Shown in pieces: positions 35,510-45,207 of a stretch of 64,000 bases of DNA. A program made the position numbers and the translations under genes. Numbering within the stretch: position 1 is the stretch's first letter; every line of letters begins with the position of its first letter. Below the pieces are notes generated by a model that was given only the letters and a program-made list of their open reading frames with translations, was not told the origin of the DNA and did not search any database. Source of the DNA: Streptomyces sp. NBC_01335 (GTDB taxonomy: Bacteria > Actinomycetota > Actinomycetes > Streptomycetales > Streptomycetaceae). The stretch is taken from assembly GCF_035953295.1 (NCBI RefSeq), contig NZ_CP108370.1, forward strand, positions 5,627,001-5,691,000, written 5' to 3'.

Positions 35510-35541
35510 GGTTGCCGCAGGCCGAGAGGCCTGCGGCAACC
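35510..35541 (+). terminator. Perfect intercistronic hairpin after the binding-protein gene
   Basis: GGTTGCCGCAGGCC (35510-35523) and GGCCTGCGGCAACC (35528-35541) are perfectly complementary around a GAGA tetraloop. There is no U-tract. It lies between the binding-protein gene and the next permease gene in the same operon. Such hairpins commonly protect the 5' mRNA segment or partly terminate, so the binding protein is made in excess. Confidence 0.75.
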
Positions 35542-35554
35542 GGCGCCGATCCCC

Positions 35555-36562
35555 GTGATCTCGTACATCCTCCGCCGGACGGTCGCGGCAGTGGTCCTGC
35601 TGCTGGTCGTCACGGCGGTCACCTTTGGCATCTTCTTCCTGCTGCCCAGGCTCGCCGGCCAGACCCCCGACCAGCTGGCGCAGCAGTACATCGGCAAGAG
35701 CCCCACGGCCGCGGACATCGCGGCGGTCAAGCACAACCTCGGCCTGGACCAGCCCGTCTACCTCCAGTACTGGCACTTCATCAAGGGGATCGTCAGCGGC
35801 GCCACCTACGACCTCGGCCCCACCACGGCGCACTGCGGCGCGCCGTGCTTCGGCTACTCCTTCAAGAACCACATCGAGGTCTGGCCGGAGCTCACCTCGC
35901 GTCTTCCGGTGACGCTGTCGCTCGCCGCGGGCGCGGCGGTGATCTGGCTGGTCTCCGGCGTCACGGTCGGAGTGGTCTCCGCGCTGAAGCCGGGCTCGTT
36001 CTTCGACCGCACCTTCATGGGTGTCGCCCTCGCGGGTGTCTCGCTGCCCATGTTCTTCACCGGCCAGCTGGCACTGCTGCTCTTCACCTACCAGTGGCCG
36101 ATCTTCGGCCGGACGTACGTCCCGATCACCGAGAACCCGGCGCAGTGGGCCAACACCCTCATTCCGGCCTGGTGTTCACTGGCGCTCCTGTACTCCGCCG
36201 TCTACGCCCGGCTCACCCGTTCGGGGATGCTGGAGACGATGAACGAGGACTTCATCCGCACGGCCCGCTCCAAGGGCCTGTCCGAGCGTGCGGTGGTCAC
36301 CCGGCACGGCCTGCGCGCCGCGCTCACCCCGATCATCACCGTCTTCGGCATGGACCTCGGCCTGCTCCTCGGCGGCGCGCTGATCACCGAGCGGGTGTTC
36401 TCCCTGCACGGCATCGGCGAGTACGCGGTGCAGGCCATCACCGACAACGACCTGCCGCCGGTCCTCGGCGTGACCCTGCTCGCCGCGTTCTTCGTCGTGC
36501 TCTGCAATCTCCTGGTGGACCTTCTCTACGCCGCCGCCGACCCGCGGGTGAGGCTCTCGTGA
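35555..36562 (+). CDS. Di/oligopeptide ABC transporter permease, DppB/OppB type
   Basis: The 335-residue permease begins ISYILRRTVAAVVLL, the conserved start of DppB proteins, and has about six membrane spans. The EAA loop is around FIRTARSKGLSERAVV. The GTG start has no recognisable ribosome site and lies 13 bp after the hairpin, which may reduce initiation. It overlaps the ATPase gene by 4 bp. Confidence 0.94.
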   Translation: MISYILRRTVAAVVLLLVVTAVTFGIFFLLPRLAGQTPDQLAQQYIGKSPTAADIAAVKHNLGLDQPVYLQYWHFIKGIVSGATYDLGPTTAHCGAPCFGYSFKNHIEVWPELTSRLPVTLSLAAGAAVIWLVSGVTVGVVSALKPGSFFDRTFMGVALAGVSLPMFFTGQLALLLFTYQWPIFGRTYVPITENPAQWANTLIPAWCSLALLYSAVYARLTRSGMLETMNEDFIRTARSKGLSERAVVTRHGLRAALTPIITVFGMDLGLLLGGALITERVFSLHGIGEYAVQAITDNDLPPVLGVTLLAAFFVVLCNLLVDLLYAAADPRVRLS

Positions 36563-37659
36563 CCGAACTGTCCAAGACCGGCGCCGCAGTGGGCGACCCG
36601 GTGCCCGCGGCCGGATCGGCGGCACCGACCGCCTTCCTCGAAGTGCGCGACCTCAAGGTGCACTTCCCGACCGACGACGGCCTGGTCAAGTCCGTCGACG
36701 GGCTCAGCTTCCGCCTGGAGAGGGGCCAGACCCTCTCCATCGTGGGCGAGTCCGGCTCCGGCAAGTCCGTGACCTCCCTGGCCATCATGGGCCTGCACCG
36801 GCTCGGCGCCCGGGGCAAGAACGTGCGGATGAGCGGTGAGATCTGGCTGGACGGCAAGGAGCTGATCGGCGCCGCCCCGAACGAGGTCCGCCGGCTGCGC
36901 GGCCGCGACATGGCGATGATCTTCCAGGACCCGCTCTCCGCGATGCACCCGTACTACACGGTCGGCAACCAGATCGTGGAGGCGTACCGCGTCCACAACG
37001 ACGTGACCAGGAAGGTGGCGCGCAAGCGGGCCGTCGACCTGCTGGACCGGGTAGGCATCCCCGAGCCGGCCAAGCGCGTCGACAGCTACCCGCACGAGTT
37101 CTCCGGCGGCATGCGCCAGCGCGCGATGATCGCGATGGCGCTCGCCAACAACCCGCAGCTGCTCATCGCCGACGAGCCCACCACCGCGCTCGACGTCACC
37201 GTGCAGGCGCAGATCCTCGACCTCATCCGCGACCTGCAGAAGGAGTTCGACTCCGCGGTCGTCCTCATCACGCACGACCTCGGCGTCGTCGCCGAGATCG
37301 CCGACCAGGTCCTCGTGATGTACGGCGGCCGGTGCGTGGAGCGCGGACCGGTGGACGCGATCTTCTCCCAGCCCCAGCACCCGTACACCTGGGGTCTGCT
37401 CGGTTCGATGCCGCGCATCGACCGGGAGCAGACCGAGCGTCTCGTCCCCGTCAAGGGCCAGCCGCCGAGCCTCATCAACGTCCCGACGGGCTGCGCGTTC
37501 CACCCGCGCTGCCCCTACGCGGACATCCCCAAGGGCGGCATCACCCGTACCGAGCGCCCCGACCTCCAGGTGGTCGGCAGCGGGCACTTCTCCGCCTGCC
37601 ACCTCCCGACGGAGGACCGCACGCGGATCTGGACCGAAGAGATTGCGCCGAAGCTGTGA
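36559..37659 (+). CDS. Peptide ABC transporter ATP-binding protein, DppD/OppD type
   Basis: The 366-residue ATPase has Walker [10 protein letters not shown]-loop [10 protein letters not shown], signature SGGMRQR and Walker [13 protein letters not shown]. The C-terminal extension contains the Cys-rich stretch [11 protein letters not shown] typical of OppD-type ATPases. It energises uptake with the DppF-type partner. Its GTG start overlaps the permease stop and its stop overlaps the next start (GTGA), so stoichiometric coupled synthesis is likely. Confidence 0.95.
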   Translation: MTELSKTGAAVGDPVPAAGSAAPTAFLEVRDLKVHFPTDDGLVKSVDGLSFRLERGQTLSIVGESGSGKSVTSLAIMGLHRLGARGKNVRMSGEIWLDGKELIGAAPNEVRRLRGRDMAMIFQDPLSAMHPYYTVGNQIVEAYRVHNDVTRKVARKRAVDLLDRVGIPEPAKRVDSYPHEFSGGMRQRAMIAMALANNPQLLIADEPTTALDVTVQAQILDLIRDLQKEFDSAVVLITHDLGVVAEIADQVLVMYGGRCVERGPVDAIFSQPQHPYTWGLLGSMPRIDREQTERLVPVKGQPPSLINVPTGCAFHPRCPYADIPKGGITRTERPDLQVVGSGHFSACHLPTEDRTRIWTEEIAPKL

Positions 37660-38885
37660 GTGAGACGACGAAGACGGACACGGCCGGGGCCGGGCTCCCG
37701 CGGCAGGCGAAGGCGGCCGAGGACCGGGAGGTGCTGCTCAAGGTCGAGGGCCTGGTCAAGCACTTCCCGATCAAGAAGGGCATCCTGCAGCGGCAGGTGG
37801 CGGCGGTGAAGGCCGTCGACGGCCTCGACTTCGAGGTCCGCAAGGGGGAGACCCTGGGCGTCGTCGGCGAGTCCGGCTGCGGCAAGTCGACCATGGGCCG
37901 GGTGATCACCAAGCTGATCGAACCGACCGGCGGGAGGATCGAGTTCGACGGCCGGGACATCACGGACCTGAAGACCGGTGCGATGCGGCCGCTGCGCCGC
38001 GACATCCAGATGATCTTCCAGGACCCGTACGGCTCCCTCAACCCGCGCCACACCATCGGCTCCATCGTCTCGGCGCCGTTCAGGCTCCAGGGCGTGACGC
38101 CCGAGGGCGGGGTGAAGAAGAAGGTCCAGGACCTCCTGCAACTGGTGGGCCTGAGCCCCGAGCACTTCAACCGCTATCCGCACGAGTTCTCCGGCGGCCA
38201 GCGCCAGCGCATCGGGATCGCCCGCGCGCTCGCGCTCAACCCGAAGCTCGTGGTGGCGGACGAGCCGGTCTCGGCGCTCGACGTGTCGATCCAGGCGCAG
38301 GTCGTCAACCTCCTCGACGACCTGCAGAACGAGCTGGGTCTCACCTACGTCATCATCGCCCACGACCTCTCGGTGGTCCGGCACGTCTCCGACCGGATCG
38401 CGGTCATGTACCTCGGCAAGATCGTGGAGCTGGCCGACCGCGACTCGCTCTACAAGGCGCCGATGCACCCGTACACCAAGGCGCTGCTCTCCGCGGTGCC
38501 CGTACCGGACCCGAAGCGCCGGGCGGCCAGGAGCGAGCGCATCCTGCTCAAGGGCGACGTGCCCTCGCCGATCTCGCCGCCGAGCGGCTGCCGCTTCCAC
38601 ACCCGCTGCTGGAAGGCGACGGAGGCGTGCACCACGGTGGAACCGCCGCTGATCACGCTGAAGACCGGACACCAGGTCGCCTGCCACCACCCGGAGAACG
38701 CGCCGGACCAGGCTCCCGGCGAGACCGTACTGCCGCAGGCGCGCGAGGCGATCGTGGCCACCACGCCGAAGGGCACGGAGCCGGAGACGGACGCGCCGAA
38801 GGCTCCGCAGGCACCCGCCGGGGACACCGGTACTCCGAAGGCGCCCGGGGACGCCGAGGCCGCGGAGGACGGCCCGAAGGGGTAG
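37656..38885 (+). CDS. Peptide ABC transporter ATP-binding protein, DppF/OppF type
   Basis: The 409-residue ATPase has Walker A GESGCGKS, signature SGGQRQR, Walker [12 protein letters not shown] and the C-terminal [10 protein letters not shown] motif of OppF proteins. After about residue 350 it has an unusual Pro/Ala/Asp/Glu-rich tail that probably is disordered. It is the last gene of the operon. Confidence 0.95.
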   Translation: MSETTKTDTAGAGLPRQAKAAEDREVLLKVEGLVKHFPIKKGILQRQVAAVKAVDGLDFEVRKGETLGVVGESGCGKSTMGRVITKLIEPTGGRIEFDGRDITDLKTGAMRPLRRDIQMIFQDPYGSLNPRHTIGSIVSAPFRLQGVTPEGGVKKKVQDLLQLVGLSPEHFNRYPHEFSGGQRQRIGIARALALNPKLVVADEPVSALDVSIQAQVVNLLDDLQNELGLTYVIIAHDLSVVRHVSDRIAVMYLGKIVELADRDSLYKAPMHPYTKALLSAVPVPDPKRRAARSERILLKGDVPSPISPPSGCRFHTRCWKATEACTTVEPPLITLKTGHQVACHHPENAPDQAPGETVLPQAREAIVATTPKGTEPETDAPKAPQAPAGDTGTPKAPGDAEAAEDGPKG

Positions 38886-38903
38886 GACCGGCACAATTGG
38901 CCG

Positions 38904-39575
38904 GTGCTCACCGAACTGTTCACGCCCTCCGTCCAGCACGCGCTCGATGTCGTCGGGATCTTCTTCTTCGCGATCTCCGGCGCTCTGCTCGCCGTACGCA
39001 AGAACTTCGATGTCTTCGGCATCGCCGTTCTCGCCGAGGTGACCGCGCTGGGCGGAGGGCTCTTCCGTGACGTGATCATCGGGGCGGTGCCGCCGGCCGC
39101 CTTCACCGACCTCGGCTACTTCCTCACCCCGCTGATCGCGGCCGTCCTGGTCTTCTTCCTCCACCCGCACGTCGAACGCATCCAGGTCGGCGTCAACGTC
39201 TTCGACGCGGCGGGACTCGGCCTCTTCGCCGTGAGCGGCACGATCAAGGCGTACGACTACGGGCTCGGGCTGACCGCCTCCGTCGCGCTCGGGCTCGCCA
39301 CGGCGGTCGGCGGCGGTGTCCTGCGGGACGTCCTGGCCAACGAGGTGCCCTCGCTGCTGCGCTGGGACCGCGACCTGTACGCGGTGCCGGCGCTCGTCGG
39401 GGCCTCGATGGTCGCGCTCTGCATCCAGTTCGACGCCCTGAACGGCTGGTCCACCGGCTTCGCGGTCGTCACCGGGTCCGCCCTGCGGCTGCTGGCGATG
39501 CGGTTCCACTGGCGGGCACCGCGCGCGTACAACCGCCGATCGGCGAGCGGCGAGGAGGGGGCGGCGGCCACCTGA
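38904..39575 (+). CDS. TRIC-type channel/UPF0126 membrane protein
   Basis: The 223-residue protein has about seven membrane segments in two similar halves, each with a glycine-rich motif (ALGGGLFRDVIIG and AVGGGVLRDVLA). This is the UPF0126/TRIC family of trimeric cation channels. The GTG start is 18 bp after the transporter operon. The physiological ion and role are unknown. Confidence 0.9.
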   Translation: MLTELFTPSVQHALDVVGIFFFAISGALLAVRKNFDVFGIAVLAEVTALGGGLFRDVIIGAVPPAAFTDLGYFLTPLIAAVLVFFLHPHVERIQVGVNVFDAAGLGLFAVSGTIKAYDYGLGLTASVALGLATAVGGGVLRDVLANEVPSLLRWDRDLYAVPALVGASMVALCIQFDALNGWSTGFAVVTGSALRLLAMRFHWRAPRAYNRRSASGEEGAAAT

Positions 39576-39659
39576 GGGCCGGGCCCGGCTCCCGCGCGGG
39601 AGTCTGCCCGAACCCGAAAAAAGCTACCGCTCAGTAACGCTCGGGTGTAGCGTGCTGGC

Positions 39660-40586
39660 ATGGCACAGGCAGCAGCGCACCCGGTACCGACCGGGCAGAC
39701 GACCTCGGAGCGGGCGACCTCGGAACGGGCGCCCCAGGGACCGGCGACCCTCGTACGGGCGGCCGTCGGGGAGAGCGAGTTCGACCGGGACACCGCGGTC
39801 GTCCGGCGCGAGGAAGGCGTCTACGACGCGGAGCTCTCCGCGGGGTGGACCATCATCCACGCGGTCAACGGCGGCTATCTGCTGGCCCTCCTCGGCCGTG
39901 CCCTCGGCGACGCGCTCCCGCACCCCGACCCGTTCTCGGTCACCGCGCACTACCTCACCGCCTCCGTACCCGGCCCCGCCGTCGTCCGTACCGAGGTCGT
40001 CCGCGCCGGGCGCACCCTCTCCACCGGCCAGGCGACCCTCTACCAGCAGGACGAGGACGGCAGCGAGGTCGCCCGCATCCGGGTGCTCGCCACCTACGGC
40101 GACCTCGACGCCCTCACCGACGAGGTCCGCACCACCGCCCTCCCGCCGGCGATCCCGCCGCTCGACCAGTGCCTCGGCACCGAAGCGGGCGGCGACGTGA
40201 TCCCCGGCAGCTCCGCCATCACCGAGCGGCTCGACATCCGGCTCGACCCCGCGACGGTCGGCTGGGCCCTCGGCAAGCCGTCCGGCAAGGGCGAGATGCG
40301 CGGCTGGTTCGGCCTGGCGGACGGCCGCGACCCGGACCCGCTCTCCGTACTGCTCGCCGTCGACGCGCTGCCGCCGACCTCGTTCGAGCTGGGTCTCAAG
40401 GGGTGGACCCCCACCGTCGAACTCACCGTCCACGTCCGCTGCCGCCCGGCCCCGGGCCCGCTGCGCGTCGCCATCACCACCCGCAACCTCGCGGGCGGCT
40501 TCCTGGAGGAGGACGCCGAGGTCTGGGACAGCGCGGACCGGCTCGTCGCCCAGTCCCGCCAGCTCGCCCGGGCACCGCGGGGCTGA
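39660..40586 (+). CDS. Acyl-CoA thioesterase-like (double hotdog) protein
   Basis: The 308-residue protein fits the thioesterase-like TesB double hotdog family: an N-terminal hotdog with AGWTIIHAVNGGYLLALLGRAL and a C-terminal one with GWFGLADGRDPDPLSVL. It would hydrolyse acyl-CoA; the substrate is unknown. CTCGGGTGTAGCGT before the ATG resembles a -10 close to the start, so the transcript may be nearly leaderless. Confidence 0.88.
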   Translation: MAQAAAHPVPTGQTTSERATSERAPQGPATLVRAAVGESEFDRDTAVVRREEGVYDAELSAGWTIIHAVNGGYLLALLGRALGDALPHPDPFSVTAHYLTASVPGPAVVRTEVVRAGRTLSTGQATLYQQDEDGSEVARIRVLATYGDLDALTDEVRTTALPPAIPPLDQCLGTEAGGDVIPGSSAITERLDIRLDPATVGWALGKPSGKGEMRGWFGLADGRDPDPLSVLLAVDALPPTSFELGLKGWTPTVELTVHVRCRPAPGPLRVAITTRNLAGGFLEEDAEVWDSADRLVAQSRQLARAPRG

Positions 40587-40637
40587 GCCCGCGGCCCACG
40601 GAGCGCGATCCCTGGCGTTCGATCCGCGGCGCCTTCC

Positions 40638-40696
40638 CGACCCGCTCTCCGACCCGTTTCCCGACCCATTTCCGACCCGCTTCCCGACCCGTCCGG
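40638..40696. repeat. 12-bp degenerate tandem repeat
   Basis: Five units beginning CGACCC occur at 40638, 40650, 40662, 40673 and 40685, four of 12 bp and one of 11 bp (for example CGACCCGTTTCC). They lie about 50 bp after the thioesterase stop. The 308-bp spacer to the MFS start (40587-40894) shows no gene. Confidence 0.6.
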
Positions 40697-40894
40697 TGGA
40701 CCGCCGGACGGGTCCTGTGCTGTCCGGGGCCGGGCCTGCCCCTCGGACACGGCCTGCCGCCGGACCGGCGCCCGGGGGAGCGGCGGTGACCGGCACCGGC
40801 CCTGACGTGCCGTTTGCTCCCGACGGCCGCCGGGTACCCGGACTCAGCGCCGAGCGGCGGGCCGACGGAGCCGCACCCCAGGGAGGCAATGCCC

Positions 40895-42355
40895 ATGAGC
40901 CACAGCGACGGAACGGGTCTCGGGACCATCACCACGAAGGTCCCGGCCCGCCTGGACCGACTGCCCTGGTCACGATGGCACTGGATGATCGTGATCGGCC
41001 TCGGGACGGTCTGGATCCTGGACGGTCTGGAAGTGACCGTCGTCGGGAACATCGCCAGCCGCCTCTCCGAGGACGGCAGCGGACTGCCGATCACCGACGC
41101 CCAGGTCACCGGGCTCGCGGCGGCCCTCTACGTCGCCGGGGCGTGTTCCGGCGCCCTCTTCTTCGGCTGGCTCACCGACCGCTTCGGCCGCAAGAAGCTG
41201 TTCCTGGTCACCCTCGCGGTCTACCTCGCCGCCACCGCGCTGACCGCCGTCTCCTTCTCCGTCTGGTGGTTCTTCCTCTTCCGCTTCCTCACCGGCTTCG
41301 GCATCGGCGGCGAGTACGCGGCCATCAACTCCGCCATCGACGAGCTGATCCCGAGCAAGTACCGGGGCCGCGTCGACCTGATCATCAACGGCAGCTACTG
41401 GCTGGGCGCGATGGGCGGCGCGCTGCTCTCCGTACTCGCGCTGAACACCGACATCTTCCCGAAGAACATCGGCTGGCGGCTCACCTTCGCCCTCGGTGTG
41501 GTCCTCGGCCTGGTCATCCTGCTGGTCCGCCGGCACGTACCCGAGAGCCCCCGGTGGATGTTCATCCACGGTCACTCCGAAGGCGCCGAACGCATCGTCG
41601 ACGAGGCGGAGAAGGCGATCGAGGAGGAGAAGGGCCGCCCGCTCCCGGAGGCCGGGACCGCGATCACCATCGAACAGCGGCGCAGCATCGGCTTCGTGGA
41701 GATCGCCCGCACCCTCTTCCGCGACTACCCGAAGCGCGCGACGCTCGGCTTCTCGCTCTTCATCGGCCAGGCGTTCCTGTACAACGCCATCACCTTCGGG
41801 TTCGGCTCGATCCTGGTGAAGTTCTTCGACGTCTCCAGCGGGACGACCGGGTACTTCTTCGCCGTCATCGCCTTCGGCAACTTCCTCGGCCCGCTGCTGC
41901 TCGGCCGGCTCTTCGACACCTGGGGCCGCCGCCCGATGATCGCGGGGACCTACATCCTCTCCGGCGCGCTGCTCTTCGGCACCGCCGCGCTGTTCGGCGC
42001 CGGGGTGCTCACCGCCACCACCATGACCGTCTGCTGGTGCGTGGTGCTGTTCTTCGCCTCGGCCGGGGCGAGTTCGGCCTATCTGACGGTCAGCGAGATC
42101 TTCCCGATGGAGACCCGGGCGATGGCGATCGCCTTCTTCTACGCCATCGGTACGGCCGCGGGCGGCATCTCCGGGCCCCTGATCTTCTCCGGGCTCACGG
42201 CCAGCGGGGTCGTGGGGGACGCGGTCCTCGCGTTCTGCATCGGGGCGGGGCTGATGGTGATCGCCGGGCTGGTCGCGGTGTTCTTCGCGGTGCCCGCCGA
42301 GCAAAAGTCGCTGGAGGACATCGCCACCCCGCTCTCGGCGAGTGAAGCCCCCTGA
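40895..42355 (+). CDS. MFS transporter, sugar/metabolite:H+ symporter type
   Basis: The 486-residue protein has about 12 membrane spans, the DRFGRKKLF loop and the PESPRW motif of sugar-porter or metabolite:H+ symporter families. The central cytoplasmic loop, about 200-260, is charged. The substrate is not predictable. The ATG at 40895 has GGGAGG at good spacing; an ATG 6 bp upstream is too close to it. The gene is convergent with a TetR gene. Confidence 0.9.
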   Translation: MSHSDGTGLGTITTKVPARLDRLPWSRWHWMIVIGLGTVWILDGLEVTVVGNIASRLSEDGSGLPITDAQVTGLAAALYVAGACSGALFFGWLTDRFGRKKLFLVTLAVYLAATALTAVSFSVWWFFLFRFLTGFGIGGEYAAINSAIDELIPSKYRGRVDLIINGSYWLGAMGGALLSVLALNTDIFPKNIGWRLTFALGVVLGLVILLVRRHVPESPRWMFIHGHSEGAERIVDEAEKAIEEEKGRPLPEAGTAITIEQRRSIGFVEIARTLFRDYPKRATLGFSLFIGQAFLYNAITFGFGSILVKFFDVSSGTTGYFFAVIAFGNFLGPLLLGRLFDTWGRRPMIAGTYILSGALLFGTAALFGAGVLTATTMTVCWCVVLFFASAGASSAYLTVSEIFPMETRAMAIAFFYAIGTAAGGISGPLIFSGLTASGVVGDAVLAFCIGAGLMVIAGLVAVFFAVPAEQKSLEDIATPLSASEAP

Positions 42356-42385
42356 CGGTCGAGCGTGGACACCGCTCGGCCAGGA

Positions 42386-43039
42386 TCAGGCGTCGTCCGG
42401 TGCGTCGTCCGGTGCGCCGTCCGGTGCGTCGGACAGCAGCCGGGCCGCCGGTGGCAGCGGTCCGTGCCGAGGGCCGGCCGCCAGCGCCTGGATCGCCAGG
42501 GCCGCGAAGCGCCGGGAGGCCGCGACCTGGGTGTCGGCCGATCTCGCGCGGATCCCCTTGTTGGCCATGAGGAAGAGGACGAGGTCGTCCAGGACGAAGT
42601 CGGACCGCAGACGCCCCGCGTCCTTGGCCCGCCGGGCCAGTCCGGCGACCGCTTCCACCGTGTACGCGCGGCCCGCGAGGTCCGGCGCCCCCGGGAAGGC
42701 CGACAGGAAGGCATCACCGAAACCCCGGTCCCGCGCGTGCAGTTCGCAGATCTTCTCGATCACCAGGCAGAGGCCACGCCACGGATCGGGATCGGCGCAC
42801 CCCTCGTCGACGATGGTGCGGCACGCGCGCAGCTGGTCCGCGAAGGCCTCGGTGGCCAGTGCCTGCTTGGTCGGGAAATGGCGGTACAGCGTGGCCGGTC
42901 CGACCCCCGCGCGCCGCGCGATCTCCCGCAACGGCACGTCCAGGCCGTCGGCGGAGAAGAGTGCCCGGGCCGCGTCGAGGACGCGCTCGCGGTTGTCCAG
43001 CGCGTCGGAACGCAGGGTGTGAGGCAAACGGTCGGCCAT
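42386..43039 (-). CDS. TetR-family regulator
   Basis: The 217-residue protein has the HTH VPLREIARRAGVGPATLYRH followed by FPTK. The C-terminus ends with a (D)DAPD repeat encoded by a 12-bp DNA repeat around 42391-42431. It is divergent from an MDR oxidoreductase gene, and a perfect 8-bp dyad lies 17 bp upstream of its start. It probably represses itself and the oxidoreductase gene; ligand unknown. Confidence 0.92.
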   Translation of the reverse strand: MADRLPHTLRSDALDNRERVLDAARALFSADGLDVPLREIARRAGVGPATLYRHFPTKQALATEAFADQLRACRTIVDEGCADPDPWRGLCLVIEKICELHARDRGFGDAFLSAFPGAPDLAGRAYTVEAVAGLARRAKDAGRLRSDFVLDDLVLFLMANKGIRARSADTQVAASRRFAALAIQALAAGPRHGPLPPAARLLSDAPDGAPDDAPDDA

Positions 43040-43055
43040 GCTCTCACTTTAGCCA

Positions 43056-43075
43056 AACGGACGGGGGCGTCCGTT
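43056..43075. promoter_or_regulatory. 8-bp inverted repeat, probable TetR operator
   Basis: AACGGACG (43056-43063) and CGTCCGTT (43068-43075) are exact reverse complements with a GGGG spacer. The site is in the 92-bp divergent spacer between tetR and the oxidoreductase gene. A CACTTTAG element next to it could belong to the tetR promoter. Confidence 0.65.
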
Positions 43076-43131
43076 AGCGTCGGTCCGAGAACAGAGGTCG
43101 GCACGGTCGGTACGGGAGCGGGGAGACGGCG

Positions 43132-44094
43132 TTGAAGGCCATAGTGATCCAGAGGTTCGGAGGCCCGGAGGGACTGGCCGTGGTCGACCTGCCGCCTCCC
43201 GTACCCGCTGCCGGGCAGGTGGTGATCGCCACCGAGGCCGTGGGCGTGGGCGGTGTCGACACCGTGATCCGGAGCGGGGCTCTGGCCGCCTACGGCTTCG
43301 AGGAGGGCCACGTCCCGGGCGGCGAGGTGGCGGGCACCGTGACCGTGGTCGGTGACGGCGTCGACGCCTCGTGGATCGGCGAGCGGGTCTGGGCCTCCAC
43401 CGGCACCGGCGGAGGCTACGTCGAGCAGGCACTCGCCCCTGTCGAGGAGATCGTTCCCCTGCCCGCGAGCCTGTCCGCGGTCGACGCGGTGACTCTCGGC
43501 AGCGCCGGAGTGGTGGCCCACTTCGGGCTCCGGCACGCCCACTTCGCTCCCGGGGAGACCGTCCTGGTGCGCGGTGCGGCCGGCAGCATCGGGATCATGG
43601 CCGTGCAACTCGCCGCTCGCCGCGGCGCCGCCGCGGTGGCGGTCACCACCTCCTCGGACGAGCGGGGCGAGCGGCTGCGCCGTCTCGGCGCGACCCACGT
43701 GCTGGACCGCTCCGGCGAAGGAGGGGAGGGAGCTCCCGCCGGGTACGACGTCGTCATCGACGTGGTCGCCGGCCCGGACATGCCGTCCTTCTTCGACCGG
43801 CTCAACCCGAACGGCCGCATGGTGGCCGTGGGCGCTGTCGCCGGCCAGCCACCGGCGGACTTCGGTACGAAGATCATGGCGGCGTTCCAGAAGTCGATGT
43901 CCTTCGCCGCTTTCAGCGCGGCCACGGTCACCGGAGCCGACCGGCATACCGTGCGGAGCGAGCAGTTCGCCGCGGCGGGACGGGGCGAGATCGAGACGGT
44001 GGTGCACGAAGTGCTGCCCCTGGAAGCGGCCGTGACGGCGCACCGGAAGATGGACGCGGGCGAGGTCTTCGGCCGGATCGTGCTGACCCCGTAG
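43132..44094 (+). CDS. Zinc-free MDR (NADPH:quinone reductase-like) oxidoreductase
   Basis: The 320-residue enzyme starts KAIVIQRFGGPEGL, which fixes a TTG start at 43132 behind GGGAGA. The nucleotide motif is VRGAAGSIGIMAVQLAA. Family members reduce quinones or enones. Transcription is probably controlled by the divergent TetR. It is a different paralogue from the one in the biosynthetic cluster. Confidence 0.9.
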   Translation: MKAIVIQRFGGPEGLAVVDLPPPVPAAGQVVIATEAVGVGGVDTVIRSGALAAYGFEEGHVPGGEVAGTVTVVGDGVDASWIGERVWASTGTGGGYVEQALAPVEEIVPLPASLSAVDAVTLGSAGVVAHFGLRHAHFAPGETVLVRGAAGSIGIMAVQLAARRGAAAVAVTTSSDERGERLRRLGATHVLDRSGEGGEGAPAGYDVVIDVVAGPDMPSFFDRLNPNGRMVAVGAVAGQPPADFGTKIMAAFQKSMSFAAFSAATVTGADRHTVRSEQFAAAGRGEIETVVHEVLPLEAAVTAHRKMDAGEVFGRIVLTP

Positions 44095-44188
44095 CCGAAG
44101 GCATCCGCGCCGGGCGTGCGGATTGCCCGGTGCCGCGACACCGGTTGAGGGCGTAGCCGTCGCCCCGCTCGCGGCGTGCGGTCCGGGT

Positions 44189-44839
44189 TCACACCTTCGG
44201 CCCGGGGAGGCCGGGGGCCGGGTCGTCCAGCCAGTGGCGGCGCCCCAGAGTGATCAGCCGCAGGCGCCGCCGGGCCACCCGGACGACCTCCTCCTCGGTG
44301 CCGGGTGCCGCGTCCAGCAGGGCGGAGGCGGTGATCACCATGTGGTCGACGTGGAGCCCGCCCAGCATCAGCAGATCCTCCCGGCTCCACCCCGCCGACT
44401 CCTCCTGCCCGGCCAGCGCGTCGGCCACCTCCCGTGCGAACAGGGCGAGTTGCTCCGCGATGGCCGCGCGGACCCGGGTCACCCCGCCGTGCTGCTCCCG
44501 GGCGATGAAGCGGAAGTGCGCGGGCCGCGCGGCGACATGGCCCGCGATCACCGCGACGCTCCGCTCCAGCCGCTCCTCGCTGTCCCCGGTGCCGGCGAGG
44601 ACCGCGCCGATCATGCCGTGCAGGCTGCCGAGCGTCTGGTCGACCAGCGCCACCCCGAGCGCGGCCGTGTCCTCGAAGTGGCGATAGAAGGCGGTCGGAG
44701 CCACGCCGGCCCCCCGGGTCACCTCGCGCAGGCCGAGGCCGCTCAGGCTCTGGTGCTCCAGGAGTTGGAGGGCCGCGTCCAGCAGGGCCTGACGCGTCCT
44801 CAACTTCTGGGCCTGGCGTGCTCCGGCGGTGTGACTCAT
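44189..44839 (-). CDS. TetR-family regulator (FabR-like)
   Basis: The 216-residue protein has the HTH LGLREVTRGAGVAPTAFYRH followed by FEDTAALG, close to the FabR-type TetR group that often controls fatty-acid or membrane genes. It is divergent from two small membrane-protein genes. AGT(A/G)AACA and TGTTC elements in the spacer look like its sites. Confidence 0.88.
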   Translation of the reverse strand: MSHTAGARQAQKLRTRQALLDAALQLLEHQSLSGLGLREVTRGAGVAPTAFYRHFEDTAALGVALVDQTLGSLHGMIGAVLAGTGDSEERLERSVAVIAGHVAARPAHFRFIAREQHGGVTRVRAAIAEQLALFAREVADALAGQEESAGWSREDLLMLGGLHVDHMVITASALLDAAPGTEEEVVRVARRRLRLITLGRRHWLDDPAPGLPGPKV

Positions 44840-44845
44840 GCCATT

Positions 44846-44930
44846 CAGTAAACAACTGTTCTCCGACTCGGGGAAGCGGAGGCGGGTTTAGACTGGATGG
44901 TCAGTGAACAGTCGTACTCTCACTGTTCCG
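44846..44930. promoter_or_regulatory. Paired TetR-type sites in the divergent spacer
   Basis: CAGTAAACAACTGTTCTC (44846-44863) and the pair CAGTGAACAG (44902-44911) with CACTGTTCC (44921-44929) share AGTRAACA and TGTTC elements. One lies at the tetR start and the other before the small membrane genes. Joint control by the adjacent TetR is inferred. Confidence 0.45.
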
Positions 44931-44953
44931 GCCGTCGTCCAGAAAGGCCGCTC

Positions 44954-45100
44954 ATGCTCGTCCTCGTCGCCGCACTGCTCCTGTTCGGGCTCGTGCTCGG
45001 GACGGTCGCGCACCTCCCGATCGCACTGACCCTGGCGTCCGCCGCCGTGATCGGCTGCTGGCTGATCGGCTTCGCGGTCCGCGAGCGCCGCTCGCACTGA
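44954..45100 (+). CDS. Small hydrophobic membrane protein, 48 residues
   Basis: The peptide has two membrane segments (LVLVAALLLFGLVLGTVA and a second ending GCWLIGFAV) and a basic tail RERRSH. AGAAAGG precedes the ATG. It is next to a FabR-like TetR, suggesting a membrane-related role. I do not recognise a family. Start assignment is tentative, as an earlier ATG exists at 44897 inside the candidate operator. Confidence 0.6.
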   Translation: MLVLVAALLLFGLVLGTVAHLPIALTLASAAVIGCWLIGFAVRERRSH

Positions 45101-45207
45101 CGCGCCCGGCCGCCGTGCCCCTCCCGTCGGCTCGTGGGCATCCCGCTCGCCGGCATCCGGCGCACTCGCATCCGACTCATTCGCATCCGACCGAAGGAGC
45201 TCGCACC

